Source: Saccoglossus kowalevskii (Eukaryota; Hemichordata; Enteropneusta; Harrimaniidae). Taken from it: 32,003 nucleotides of DNA. Below are positions 22,601-32,003 of the stretch, one piece after another. Position numbers and translations under genes: made by a program. Where the stretch lies: NCBI RefSeq assembly GCF_000003605.2, contig NW_003116452.1:688928-720930 (forward strand). The letters are read 5' to 3'. The notes under the pieces were generated by a model. That model did no database searches and had not been told where the DNA came from. It saw only the letters and a program-made list of their open reading frames with translations. The first letter of the stretch is position 1, and each line of letters begins with the position of its first letter.

Positions 22601-25600
22601 AATATATGATATATTATTGTTATTAAGCCCATCCGAGTCGTACATTATGTCTGTGTACATCACTTCCTGCAGTTACTGGTCACGGTAATATCTGCTATCA
22701 TAGTCGAAAATGTCTGAGGTAAAAATTTTGGTTAAATTTACATTCTTTTTTGGGGGATGTCAAGATGCTTGAGTGGATAGATCACCAATTTCTGGGATGT
22801 ATGTACCAGATGTACTACCCACATACACAATTAAAAACAATGTCACCAATAGAATACAAATGCATAAGGCAAGTATTTCTTTGCATGTTTAAGACATGAT
22901 AATTTTGTGGCAGTATAAAACCCTGTGAAATGTACAATGAAAGTTATGGAGACGACTGTATTGTTGTTGATACTAGCCAGAAATAGGCAGATTCTACAGA
23001 TTCAATAATCCAGACTTTTTTTACATAGAATATATCTTTGTTTGTATTCAAAAGTGCACATGAAATGTATATACTTTACCTAATGTAACAATTTGTGTGC
23101 CATCTGGACCTTCATCAGGAGTGCCATCCAATTTTAATGTAATAATATCAGTGTAGATTAATTCATTCTGTAAAACAATAACAGTATTAATTAGAATTTT
23201 TAATTTACAAGCACCAAGTTGCAGATCAAAGTAAATAAGATTGTAAAGAACTCTTCAGCAGGAATCTAATATATCGTAATCTACATTTCATTTTGACAGC
23301 TCATTTGCATAAATCAATGAAAATGGAAAATAATAATACATACCTTGACTAAAGTCCAGGATACCACTCTGCCATCAGAAGAAACAGAGAAGAAATTAAG
23401 GTTGTTATCTAAATCATCTTTTTGCCATGCCACCTGTAGAATAAACAATACGATTTTTGAGATACATGTAGAGGTTTCTTTGGTACCAACTTTAACATTA
23501 TTTTGAAAGTTAATAAATATAGAAGGGTCATGTTGACTAGTAAGCTAGAGATACACCCTTGATATAGCATAGCATTACCTAGCTAGATCGTCACATGTAA
23601 AGGATATACTATGTATCAACTAACCTGCCACACTGGGTCTGTATGTTTACCGGTCTTTGCTGTGCTCCTGTAAAGTGGTTTAATATTTTTTTCCACCACA
23701 TTGAAGACACCCACAGAGCCATCATAGAAACCAACAGCAGCAAGATACGGGTGTTCTGGGTGCATGTCTAAACACATTATACCACTGTCCACTGGGAAAA
23801 TATACTCTGGAAATGATGGGTTTTTCATAGTGTAGAAACATAGCATACCCTGAGTTTGCTTCATAAAGTCATCTACAAGTGAAAGAAAATGTAAAGAATC
23901 AAACCAGATATGTCAGAAAACTGATGAAATCAACCTGGATTGAACATTGAATGAAAAAGCAAGTGGATATGCTTATACCAATTGTTGTGTCATAATGTCA
24001 ATGTCAATCAAAGTCAAGCTGGTGAATATTTATACAAAATATTTGAAATCATAAAATAGCAGTGACTGACATATATTAGTATTATATGTATTGTATATTA
24101 TTACTAAGATTTGATTGCCGTCAACCATTGGGATCTATTTGTACCAAAGCATTCCCGGGGAATTACATTGGATTCACAAACATACGCATATACAGACAAA
24201 GTCTGAACAACTATTTAAAGAGAGTAGCTACTGATTAGTTGAACTGGATGAGTGTCAGTATACTTACATGATCCATGTCCTACTGCAAACAGATCTTTGT
24301 ATCTAGGGTTCCAACACAGTGCCGTGATAGCCAACCTTTTAGCTTTCTCATAAGAAAATTTCCAGAGAGGCAGCAATGTACCCTCCTGCTCTCTAAAGTC
24401 ATCTGAGACATCTTCCCAGTATTTGAAATCTGCAGCAAGAATAAGAATGTCAATGATGAATGATAAGAAAGTAATGAACTTCATGTTTTACAAATGTGTT
24501 GTTTACACTACTAATCACGAAGTATAAGTACATTGGAGCAGTAGTATCTTACCCTGAGCAATGTCATCATACGTATTCTGATTAACCATTCTTTCCATTA
24601 TTTTAGCAGCTCTAGAAATTCTTGAGATGTCGTCTCCCTGAGTTTCAACTGCTGTTAACTTTTTCTTGGATTTTTCCTCATCTTTCTTCAGCATAGCTTG
24701 TTTCTTTTCCTTAGATTTCTCCTGTAACAGTAGTACAATGAATTCAGTCAGCATAGGCATTAAAAAAAAAACAGCATGTATTTGCTGGATGTGCAACTAT
24801 TGCAAAAGGAAACAGACTGCAAGAGGGCAATGTGAAGAAACTATATAATGTGGAGGACACAAGATAAGCATAAAGTGATACATGTAAAAAAAAAAAAAAA
24901 AAAAGGTGGAGAAAAACACAAATAAAAATGTGACATTTAATAGAAAAAATTGTCACCAAATTATCTGAACATGGAATTGCAGCTCCCAAAGCCTACTATA
25001 TAATATAGTGCCTTCTTATTTAAAAATTAGTATTGCTATTTCATACAGCATTGCTCTGAGCAGCCATGTGCTACATGTAAATGCATGGCAAAATGCAAAT
25101 TTTCATTTTCAGAACAACCCTAGACAGCCCAGCCTGAAACCAGGATTATTTACCAAACATACCCAAAAGGTTAGAAGGTGTGCTGGTTTGAGTAATATGA
25201 ATTGTACCGAAGTATGAATAATTACATTAGCCCAGACTGAATTAGTACAATTTTCTACAAAATATTTCAAAAAAAAAAATTGCCACAGCCACCACCGGGA
25301 AGCTATATCACTGTGATTATTGTCACACACCCTGCTTTTAATAACCAGGCAATTAGACCTACATGGTAAACTTACACATATTTAACATATAAATTAAGAA
25401 AGTGAAATGTACCCGGTAATCACATTTTCCCAAATATTAGAATTGTTAATAATAGCAGTAGTAGTAAATAACGACATTATGATAAACATTAAACATCTGT
25501 GAACATCAAAATTCGTGGTGAGGTGCAATATATAGTGCATACAAGCTGTTAAGAAAAAGCTGTATTTTTATAACATTGTTAGTGAAATTATAAAAGTGAT

Positions 25601-28600
25601 TTTAAAATAATGTGAATGCAGTTATTATGAATGTGGATGCAGCACACATTAAGGTAAATAGATAATAATCCAACCTCAGCCTGTATTCAGGAGTAATCCA
25701 TAGAGCAACGCCGACATACAGTGCATGCAAATTTGAGGAAAAAAAAGAGAATAAAACAGGAAAATCACAGTAATCAGTGACTATTTTTTATATAAAAGTT
25801 TGGTATGAAAACAGGCAGTTACTAAAATCTAAGACTGTATTCTTCAAACATCAGTAAATGGGGAACAGATGTGCATGACACTTTTATGATATCCTGCAAA
25901 ACAGTTCACCCACATCACCTATCACCAACTACTTAAAAGGGCAGACTTTATTTACAATATTTGCTGTATTTATTTCAATGGCCAGAGAAACAAGGCATGC
26001 TATACTGTCACACACATTTTTTTATACTACTATAGAGTGTGGAGAAATCGCCATGCGACTGCCTATGAAGCAAATACCTTATTCAATTTTGTTTTTGGAT
26101 GTGAGTAGAAAGAACAGTTTCTGTGGAGAAACTTTTGTGAAATAACTACTATATAATAATTTCAAACAGGAATAGAAAGCGGAAAGGTTACTGAAGAGTT
26201 TGCAACAAACCACAAAGATATTATGGCAACTTGTACATACTCTAAAGCAAGAAAACAAGCTATATAAATTAAAAGGCATATGAATGTTGAAAACTATAAA
26301 AGCATAATGAAAATAAAATTTATTAATGAATAAATGAACAACAGCAACCTTCAACGCTTCCTTGACCAGTGAAAATAGTCACACACCGAAAGAGGAGGGG
26401 AAAGAAAATAACAAGAAAAGTATATTAAGTACCATGATACAATTAACACCAATGAGGTACACACACTAAAGTTGATGAGCATCGTATCAAATTAGATAAT
26501 AATTTGGTGAAAGCTACAAAAAGAGAGTAGCATGACAGATGAATGGAAAAAAGCTAAAAAATATTGTAGATACAATTGGGTGTTTATAAATAGACATTTA
26601 TAAAAGATATTGTCTAACTGAATTCAAGTTGTTTTAGTTGTGATTGAAGAAGATTTCAGACAGTTGATGAAATCTGAAAACATAATGGATAGCTACAATG
26701 AGAAAATGTATAAAACTTTTTCTATAGATAAAACATAAATTGTATTTTATAATCATGTGAAAATTTAATTTTGAACAGGAATAAACAACTTCCACTTTTG
26801 GAACAAGTTATTGGATTTCAACAAACACCGCTAATTAAAAAGATGAAATATCACTTAAATGAGAAGATGAAACAATATCCTGTACAACTCCTACCTGTCT
26901 TTCAAGGTCCTCGCAATAAGCATCGTAGATTTCCCACTGTGTGGCATTGGATGAAAAAGTGGCTCTTGGTGGTGGTTCTGTGGCTGTACCACGTTCCTGA
27001 AATAATTGGAAATAATTCATGTATTTTTGGTTTTTTTTTCATGAGGATACACCTGCAGAGTTTAGCCTTCCTTTAGACATGATATGGTTAATGAATAAAC
27101 AATGTTCTTGTATGTGTGAAGACACTAAATGTTGAGACTCACCCTATAAGGATTATTATAAGTCTGTGATGCTCTTTCACTGTAATTGAACTGGTTTGTC
27201 AATTTCTGAGTTCCCTTTGCTGGTGCTGGTGTTGTAGTATCATCTTCACGTTTCTCCCCTTCCTCCTAGATTTGCAGACAAGCAAAATGCAGAAAGATAT
27301 TTAACTCAAAATGCCTTACAGATTCGGTAGTTGTCAAGTGAACTACTAGTACCATAGAAGCGAGTGCTACTCTGGAGTGCAAGGCACTGAACCTAAAAAA
27401 TGTGCATACGAGTGTGGACATCAAAACTCACATATAGCAGCTACACTTTGGAATGACATGTACATGTATGCCAGACAGGAAACAGATACATTAAACTGAA
27501 GCAAGGGAAGTGCACTGATATGTTAGTAAGCAAGCACAGTATAAGAGTTAGGTACCGGTAATAACAGTGGTTTAAATTTCACATATCCAATGATATTGTG
27601 TTCACGTAAACCTTGTGTCATGGGTGGAGGCAGTGCAGTAAAACAATCACACAATTGCATATAGTGTGTGTGGCGTTCGGGAATTCATGTATCTGGGGTT
27701 TGATACATGTTAGTGTTACTATTCCCAACACACCTATCTATAGTGCATGTAGAATCAATTTCACTCTCACCTCTGGAGTTGGAACTGGGGACTTTATAAT
27801 CTATAGTTGTGAAATAGAAAATGTAGCAAAACAAGCAGAAATATAGAAATATGTAAGATATTTAAATATACACTGATGTTAACTAAAACGCTGAAGTACT
27901 AGTTCATATTAATAAGCTGACAAATTAAGTGTCAGGCTTTCAGACCATAAAACAGAATGATTACATATTAGATTAGGCAGAATTAGTTGGCAGCAATATT
28001 GTAAGAAGTAATGGTAGACACACACAATGGAGTATAAAAACTGAGGACAGACATGCACAATGTAGTACAGAGACTAAGGACAGAGTTGCACAATGAAAAG
28101 ATGTATATTCATAAAAAACACTGAACTTCCTTGACAAGGACTGTTACTGATTTGACAGAATATAATGAGAGGAATCAAACCACTTGTGTCAGAATTTTGG
28201 CAATCCAAAAAAAAAACTTCATGCTGACAACTGAAATCTAAAAGGTACAATTTGAAATTCATACAAGGTATTGGAGGGGGTAAAAGTAGGTCACACATCA
28301 CTGTGTGCAGAGTGTACTTTGCATTGCCAGTAAGTTCAAGAAATTATGTGTATTAATGCAAAAATATAAACTAAACAAATCAAATAAAACTTAACGTCCA
28401 ATAGATGAATTTAGAGTTCTTGTGTTGCTATCCACAATATGATGGTTTTTATATTTGAAGTTTCTAATTCACAACAGAACTTTCAACCTGGATTAAAGCG
28501 CCATAGTCTTTGTGCAGTGCGTGTTCAAATTTTCAAACAATGTATTTTTACACACATTACATTGTATGTATATCATATGGAAAATCATAACAATCACATC

Positions 28601-31600
28601 ACGCTACAACAATGGTGGATGTGCTTCAAGCAACTCAAGATTCTGTAATGCATCTATTCCACATATGTCTCCTGCTGAAGTCTTATTGGCAATACAATCT
28701 ACTCAAGCCACAGGAAAAAAAAAAGATTGTCATATTTTGAATATTTCATGCTGAAATAATTCAGCAGATACCAGATCCATGGACCCACCTCCTCTTCCTC
28801 CTCAAAGACCGATTCAAATTCATCTATTTCATCCTCTGCCCCCTTCATTTATGCAGAATGATGGGGGAGGTGAGTGAGCATTGAAATATTGAATAGAATG
28901 AATTACATTGATGTGTATGTGAATGTGTGACACAAATCAACAAGTACAACTGAATATTTATGTATAGTCACAAAATGGTTAATCAAACATGCTGAAATTA
29001 TCTCTTTGACAACTTTATCTAAATCTTTTACGTAAAATAAGTGAATTCAAACTTCATTAATACATATGCAAATGAAAATATCAAACAACTGAGTCAAGTG
29101 AAAAATACACAAAATCCAATTACCCTTAATCTTGGACAATTTCTAAATTTCAGTGAAGTTATTTATAAGTAACAATAAATATACACAATTTTATAAGAAG
29201 CCAGAGAGATAAAATACAAGAAACAACATCAGAACAAAAATGATATATTCACAAATAAATATTATTTATTAAATACATTAGTACTTAACTACATTGTATA
29301 TGTTACAGAAAGTGGACTTAAGTGTGTTTACCTCATATTTTCCCTCTTCATCGTCTTCCTTCTTTTCTTCACCCATTTCACTGATAGTGTGTTCACTTAC
29401 AGCTAATAATATACCAGAACACACAATGCATAGTCAGTAATTGTATTTAAAAAAACTAAGGATAATACAGGATTTCAGTGCATAACTAACCAACCGACTG
29501 CTACAAAAAATCAGACTTCTTATCTAGTGTTTTAATTTCATGAGAAGGGACAGAAGTATATCAATTACTGACAATACATGCATAATACAATGCAAAGAAA
29601 TTGTCTACTGGAAACGATGTCTTACAGAAAAAATGGTCTCTGACACACAAGAAAATACGCCCTCTAGTGGTGGGTTTCACAGGACTTACTACTATTATTT
29701 ATGGGCACAATAGGAACAAATATTCTGAATGCATAAATAACTAAAGCATGTTATCTCTTGTTTCAAACATGCTACTTTCATAATGTGGTCTATCTGGATG
29801 GTAATAAAGTGCTACATGTACATGCAATGAACAAACTAGCACTGTCAATGCAAGTCAGTGTATAATTATTTGTATAAAACGGGTTCATTCATATTGAAAC
29901 CATGCTTGTATGACTGTCACTCAAACTAGAAAATCAGATATCAAGTTGGGACCATGCATTCTCTGATAGACAGCAGTGTATATACAAATAAGTTGTGTCA
30001 TAAACCATGCAGGCTGTATGTTTTGAAATAACACCTACCACTTCGTGATCGGAAATAAAGGTCTTCATCGTTGTTTGTGACAATTATTATTAATCAAGAT
30101 AGAAAAATATAACTTAGTTGGATTTATAATTATGCTTGTCTTAAATTAACATGATTAATAACATCAAAAGTCAGTTTCTTACTTTAGAACTTGTTAATTC
30201 AGTGGCGCTACAGAAGTGAAGTAAACTGATATTGTGAGTACTAGTAGTATGTTAGTATCATTCATGTTCACCTCGAACAACTTTTATCGATAACATATTA
30301 ATTTTGCTATTGGCCTCACTAATGATACTGCTGTTCTTAGTGTGAGTACAGATTCTAATTTCCAAATTTGGCTACAAACAGAATAAAGTTTCAGCAATTC
30401 TATTTCTTCCAAAGTCCCCTTCAAATTCCATATTCTTAAATTCCTCAAATCTATATGTTGACTATAGCATGACAATCCTACTAGCCATATTAGCATTAGC
30501 ATAAAATGAAATTATACAAGGTACTATAAATTGGATAACAAATATAAGTCATTGGTAATATATTATCAGTGTTTTATAAATAACTGTGGGAATTAATTAA
30601 TGGAGTGGGATTATAGTCAGTCAGAGGTAGGCTTGGTGATAATAGAAGTATAAATAGAACCCACCTTCACCTAGGCCTAATTTCTGCAGTTGTCTCCTGG
30701 CTTCATCAGAGTCTTTATGTAACATATTCCCATCTAAGGCAAAATGAATAGCTAACTGATCTACACTGGAGGTCTGCTTGTAACTTCTTTCCTGTACAAT
30801 TAGAATGATGTAATGTAGCATATCACCAAACAAAACAAGTTTGGCTGTTATCATCATTTAATGCATAAATTATAAAAGTTCTAGCACTGCAGTACAATCA
30901 AGTAAAACAAACTAAAGATTTCCTTACCTTGAAACTGAACCTGACAATATTTTGAGGGGCATGTGGATTGTTTGCTGTTAAGATTCTTGTGAATTCTTCT
31001 TTCAGCTCTTGCTCAGATAATTCCAGTTGATCATCTGGCTTGACCAACGTCTTTGGCTGATGTGAACAAGAACAACATTCTCAATGAAAAAGATAAAACC
31101 TATATATTGGCCACTCTATGATAATGAAGAGGGGGGTTCCACTCATGCATTGAAAAAAAGGACAACAAACAAAGAATATTCATTGTGTATGAAAACAGAT
31201 CATAAAGTGAAATCCAAGGAGGGGCACTTCACCACCATACCACAAAGAGCTCAATATTCTGCACAATGGTACTCACAAGACATTGATATTCCATTAGAAG
31301 ACAAAAAAGAAAAATGTGATATATTATCATATTAGGCAAGTTTGAATTTCACTAATTCAAGAACGATTCTAATGCTGATTTTGTCAACTACTATGCATAG
31401 AGGACAAAATGACACAATCATAATCTGAATTATCCGTCATGGTATTCCTAATAGTAACCGGGGAACCACATCACTTTTACAACAATCACAATCATGACTA
31501 TAAAGGTATTCACTTTTCCATGGAGTTCCACACGCATTATTTAAACCCCAAGCTGTTCCTCTCAAAACACTGACAAACAAACTGTTGGCAGAAAATGTTC

Positions 31601-31868
31601 TTTCAATACTTCACCTCAGATGAAATATCAAGAGTCTCGTCATTATTCATCATTTAGCAAGTCAAAAAGAATATGAAATGAACAGAAAACAGTATACAGA
31701 CCAGATCACATCGTCAACACTAGCAACAGTAATCTAAATGAGAAAAGATTTGCTGTAAAAATGTGAAATAACAATAGTGAGCAGAGAACCACAACACTTT
31801 TACAATACTATCCTTACCTGCATCCAATCATCCTGCCCATCACCAGTTTCTGTCATATCATCATCATC
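19547..31868 (-). CDS. DNAI1: Axonemal outer-arm dynein intermediate chain 1 (DNAI1/IC1), N-terminus off the right edge
   Basis: Eighteen minus-strand exons join in frame into 686 residues plus TAA; human DNAI1 is about 700, so only the first ~25-30 residues lie beyond the window. The protein is a WD-repeat intermediate chain of outer dynein arms, where it pairs with IC2 (DNAI2) to tether heavy chains and bind light chains at the tail base in motile cilia and sperm flagella. In visible numbering: a conserved N-terminal block [20 protein letters not shown] (about 35-54), an acidic linker (about 104-165), [18 protein letters not shown] (178-195), QWEIYDAY, a Lys/Glu-rich coiled segment (230-250), [20 protein letters not shown] (to 286), then about seven WD units. 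Blade ends include [26 protein letters not shown] and DGKVFVYDL. The C-terminus is [19 protein letters not shown]. All splice sites are GT..AG. The gene is convergent with the RASL12-like gene. The promoter is not in the window. Confidence 0.95.
20177..20228 (-). CDS. DNAI1: DNAI1 exon, last blade strand
   Basis: The exon is 52 nt, with acceptor ATTTTACAG and donor GTAAGA. The first base completes Arg, then [17 protein letters not shown] follows. [15 protein letters not shown] is highly conserved in the family. Confidence 0.95.
20739..20872 (-). CDS. DNAI1: DNAI1 exon, end of WD unit 6 and WD unit 7
   Basis: The exon is 134 nt, with acceptor CTTTTCAG and donor GTAAGA. It encodes [20 protein letters not shown] then [20 protein letters not shown] and GDD with a split Arg. 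It closes the propeller. Confidence 0.95.
21063..21105. repeat. Perfect 15-bp inverted repeat with 13-nt loop inside the insertion
   Basis: CTTAGCACGGGCTAA (21063-21077) and TTAGCCCGTGCTAAG (21091-21105) are perfect reverse complements. The same 14-mer TTAGCCCGTGCTAA recurs at 21619-21632 and partly at 21715-21724, and each copy is itself a TTAGC/GCTAA inverted repeat around a 4-base centre. Confidence 0.85.
21115..21333. other. Assembly gap (219 N)
   Basis: A run of N interrupts the intronic insertion just after the hairpin, perhaps because the hairpin or a repeat hindered assembly. Its true length is unknown. Confidence 0.99.
21936..22038 (-). CDS. DNAI1: DNAI1 exon, WD unit 6
   Basis: The exon is 103 nt, with acceptor ATTTTATAG and donor GTCAGT. 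It encodes [20 protein letters not shown] then [32 protein letters not shown] is almost invariant in DNAI1. The intron that follows contains the gap and the inverted-repeat insertion. Confidence 0.95.
22319..22547 (-). CDS. DNAI1: DNAI1 exon, WD units 4-5
   Basis: The exon is 229 nt. The acceptor follows a long T tract (about a dozen T, then AG) and the donor is GTAAGT. It encodes [20 protein letters not shown], then [20 protein letters not shown], and ends [15 protein letters not shown] with a split Thr. DWSVKIWD is the most canonical WD end in the protein. Confidence 0.95.
23080..23167 (-). CDS. DNAI1: DNAI1 exon, inter-blade linker
   Basis: The exon is 88 nt, with acceptor TTTTACAG and donor GTAAAG. 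It encodes [20 protein letters not shown] then PDGTQIVTL, plus one base of a split Gly codon. It corresponds to the extended loop between the third and fourth blades in the family. Confidence 0.93.
23344..23433 (-). CDS. DNAI1: DNAI1 exon, WD unit 3
   Basis: The exon is 90 nt, phase 0 to 0, with acceptor TTCTACAG and donor GTATGT. It encodes [20 protein letters not shown] and [18 protein letters not shown] is a clear WD blade end. Confidence 0.95.
23625..23872 (-). CDS. DNAI1: DNAI1 exon, WD units 1-2
   Basis: The exon is 248 nt, with acceptor ACTTGTAG and donor GTTAGT. It encodes 82 residues from [20 protein letters not shown] through [20 protein letters not shown] and [10 protein letters not shown] to DPVWQ. 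Blade-ending DGSVGVFNV is a WD-type strand. Confidence 0.95.
24268..24429 (-). CDS. DNAI1: DNAI1 exon, start of the beta-propeller
   Basis: The exon is 162 nt, with acceptor TTGCTGCAG and donor GTAAGT. It encodes [40 protein letters not shown] and [17 protein letters not shown] and ALCWNPRY mark entry into the WD-repeat domain. Confidence 0.95.
24553..24721 (-). CDS. DNAI1: DNAI1 exon with coiled Lys/Glu segment and [13 protein letters not shown]
   Basis: The exon is 169 nt, with acceptor TGTTACAG and donor GTAAGA. It encodes a Lys/Glu-rich, probably helical stretch, [20 protein letters not shown], then [15 protein letters not shown] and [19 protein letters not shown]. It ends with one base of a split Asp codon. 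Confidence 0.95.
24722..26894 (-). other. Longest DNAI1 intron
   Basis: The intron is 2173 bases. It is AT-rich and CpG-poor, with a 19-base A run at 24886-24904. No further in-frame exon is needed between LERQ and EKSK, and none with convincing borders is seen. Confidence 0.7.
26895..26996 (-). CDS. DNAI1: DNAI1 exon with QWEIYDAY
   Basis: The exon is 102 nt, phase 0 to 0, with acceptor TTATTTCAG and donor GTAGGA. It encodes [20 protein letters not shown] followed by [19 protein letters not shown] and QWEIYDAY are family signature blocks. The following intron (24722-26894) is the longest in the gene. Confidence 0.95.
27143..27265 (-). CDS. DNAI1: DNAI1 exon with the [16 protein letters not shown] motif
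   Basis: The exon is 123 nt, phase 0 to 0, with acceptor AAATCTAG and donor GTGAGT. A variable Thr/Pro-rich start ([20 protein letters not shown]) leads into [20 protein letters not shown] and Arg. The [10 protein letters not shown] sequence is nearly invariant in DNAI1 orthologues. Confidence 0.93.
27771..27800 (-). CDS. DNAI1: DNAI1 30-nt microexon
   Basis: The exon has acceptor AACTATAG and donor GTGAGA and encodes [10 protein letters not shown] in phase 0 to 0. Vertebrate DNAI1 has a short Pro-containing segment at the same place, just before the [19 protein letters not shown] block. Inclusion or skipping keeps the frame, so it may be a cassette exon. It is too short for similarity to prove it. 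Confidence 0.65.
28023..28095. repeat. 33-bp tandem repeat, just over two copies
   Basis: CACAATG recurs at 28023, 28056 and 28089 (exactly 33 apart), with shared AGTA, ACT and AGGACAGA blocks between. It lies in a DNAI1 intron. Confidence 0.75.
28789..28842 (-). CDS. DNAI1: DNAI1 exon (acidic linker 2)
   Basis: The exon is 54 nt, phase 0 to 0, encoding [18 protein letters not shown], with donor GTGGGT. The acceptor AATGAAG has a poor pyrimidine tract. The next AG (GGGGGCAG) would put TGA or TAG in frame, so AATGAAG is preferred. Weak acceptor context makes this a candidate for alternative splicing. Confidence 0.78.
29332..29402 (-). CDS. DNAI1: DNAI1 exon (acidic linker 1)
   Basis: The exon is 71 nt. 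The acceptor ATTATTAG is chosen over a second AG twelve bases on, because only the first keeps the frame (G|CT = Ala). It encodes [20 protein letters not shown] then KYE, with donor GTAAAC. The region is low-complexity and acidic, as in the family. Confidence 0.85.
29403..30664 (-). other. DNAI1 intron with CTCF-like site
   Basis: The intron is 1262 bases, AT-rich and CpG-poor. Its only notable content is the CTCF-like match at 29658-29670. No coding exon is required here by the protein alignment. Confidence 0.65.
29658..29670 (-). promoter_or_regulatory. CTCF-like site in a DNAI1 intron
   Basis: Minus-strand CCACTAGAGGGCG fits the CTCF core CCASYAGRKGGCR at all 13 positions. CTCF is present in most bilaterians. 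Occupancy is unknown. Confidence 0.35.
30665..30791 (-). CDS. DNAI1: DNAI1 exon (SVDQLAIHF segment)
   Basis: The exon is 127 nt, with acceptor TTGTACAG and donor GTGGGT. It encodes [20 protein letters not shown], then [16 protein letters not shown] and LGLGE, and ends with one base of a split Ala codon. It matches the vertebrate block ending in KDSDEGRRQ in position and spacing. Confidence 0.92.
30928..31056 (-). CDS. DNAI1: DNAI1 exon with the conserved N-terminal block
   Basis: The exon is 129 nt, phase 0 to 0, with acceptor CACATCAG and donor GTAAGG. It encodes [20 protein letters not shown] then [17 protein letters not shown] and VRFSFK. This is among the most conserved N-terminal parts of DNAI1. 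Confidence 0.92.
31057..31817 (-). other. DNAI1 intron with an imperfect direct repeat
   Basis: The intron is 761 bases. A segment near 31457-31480 (GAACCACATCACTTTTACAA) recurs imperfectly near 31785-31806 (GAACCACAACACTTTTACAA), spanning the second half of the intron. An 83-codon open frame on the opposite strand resembles nothing known to me. Confidence 0.5.
31818..31868 (-). CDS. DNAI1: DNAI1 exon, first visible
   Basis: The exon is 51 nt, phase 0 to 0, with acceptor CTATTTAG and donor GTAAGG. It encodes [17 protein letters not shown], an acidic N-terminal segment that aligns in position with the acidic stretch before the PDQLEL block of vertebrate DNAI1. The exon(s) with the initiator Met must lie to the right of the window. 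Confidence 0.8.
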
Positions 31869-32003
31869 CTAAATAGAAGAAATATATTAGTCAATCATGA
31901 TAGCAATCTTGTGTGCTAGAAAGATTTTGTAGCTCTTAGGAAGAACCCTAACAGAATGTTACATCACATTATGTTTACCCACTTTCATTTGAAATGCAAA
32001 AAA

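Noticed and set aside
30203-30216. CAGTGGCGCTACAG, similar to the MITE terminus
   Set aside because: No inverted partner or target duplication was found nearby; a single short match is not an element.
31084-31335. 83-codon plus-strand open frame inside a DNAI1 intron
   Set aside because: Antisense to the gene, Lys-rich from A-rich sequence, and no recognisable domain.

Overview
The window is eukaryotic. Protein-coding information is split into short exons with GT..AG borders, the introns are AT-rich and long, and microsatellites and short DNA-transposon remnants are common. The two recognisable genes are metazoan: a RASL12-type Ras-like GTPase and the axonemal outer-arm dynein intermediate chain DNAI1 (IC1/IC78 family). 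The DNAI1 protein is colinear with the vertebrate protein almost throughout. Together with a motile-cilium gene in an AT-rich genome, this suggests a marine invertebrate deuterostome (hemichordate, echinoderm or cephalochordate grade). The species is an inference and cannot be fixed from the sequence alone.

Layout. From 1 to about 12,370 I see no convincing coding exon. This stretch holds a decayed ~66-70 bp tandem repeat (111-530), a 265-bp pentanucleotide satellite (5465-5729), hairpins, a (TA)22 tract (9931-9974), and a candidate NRF1/TATA promoter (4467-4493). From 12,374 to 14,458 the plus strand carries the last three exons of a RASL12-like gene. Its first exon(s), with the P-loop, were not found. 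Its 3' UTR probably ends near a poly(A) signal at 15,072. The 15.1-19.1 kb stretch between the two genes contains two ~150-bp hAT-like MITEs, one with a perfect 8-bp target duplication, and a 20-bp perfect palindrome. From 31,868 down to 19,547 the minus strand carries 18 exons of DNAI1, coding for 686 residues plus stop and missing only the N-terminal exon(s) beyond the right edge. All 18 exons join in frame, including a 30-nt microexon. The two genes are convergent (tail to tail). One DNAI1 intron contains a sequencing gap inside a CpG-rich, inverted-repeat-bounded insertion that looks like a non-autonomous transposon.

The most striking large-scale signal is compositional. CpG is frequent from the left edge to about 18.1 kb, including RASL12, and falls sharply from there to the right edge, across all of DNAI1. 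This is the pattern expected of mosaic invertebrate DNA methylation, with a germline-methylated DNAI1 domain next to an unmethylated RASL12 domain. The intronic insertion stands out as a CpG-rich island inside the poor domain.

I see no functional relation between the two genes. DNAI1 builds the outer dynein arm of motile cilia and sperm flagella; RASL12 is an atypical small GTPase that lacks a prenylation motif. I found no CRISPR, rRNA or tRNA, and no prokaryotic features.
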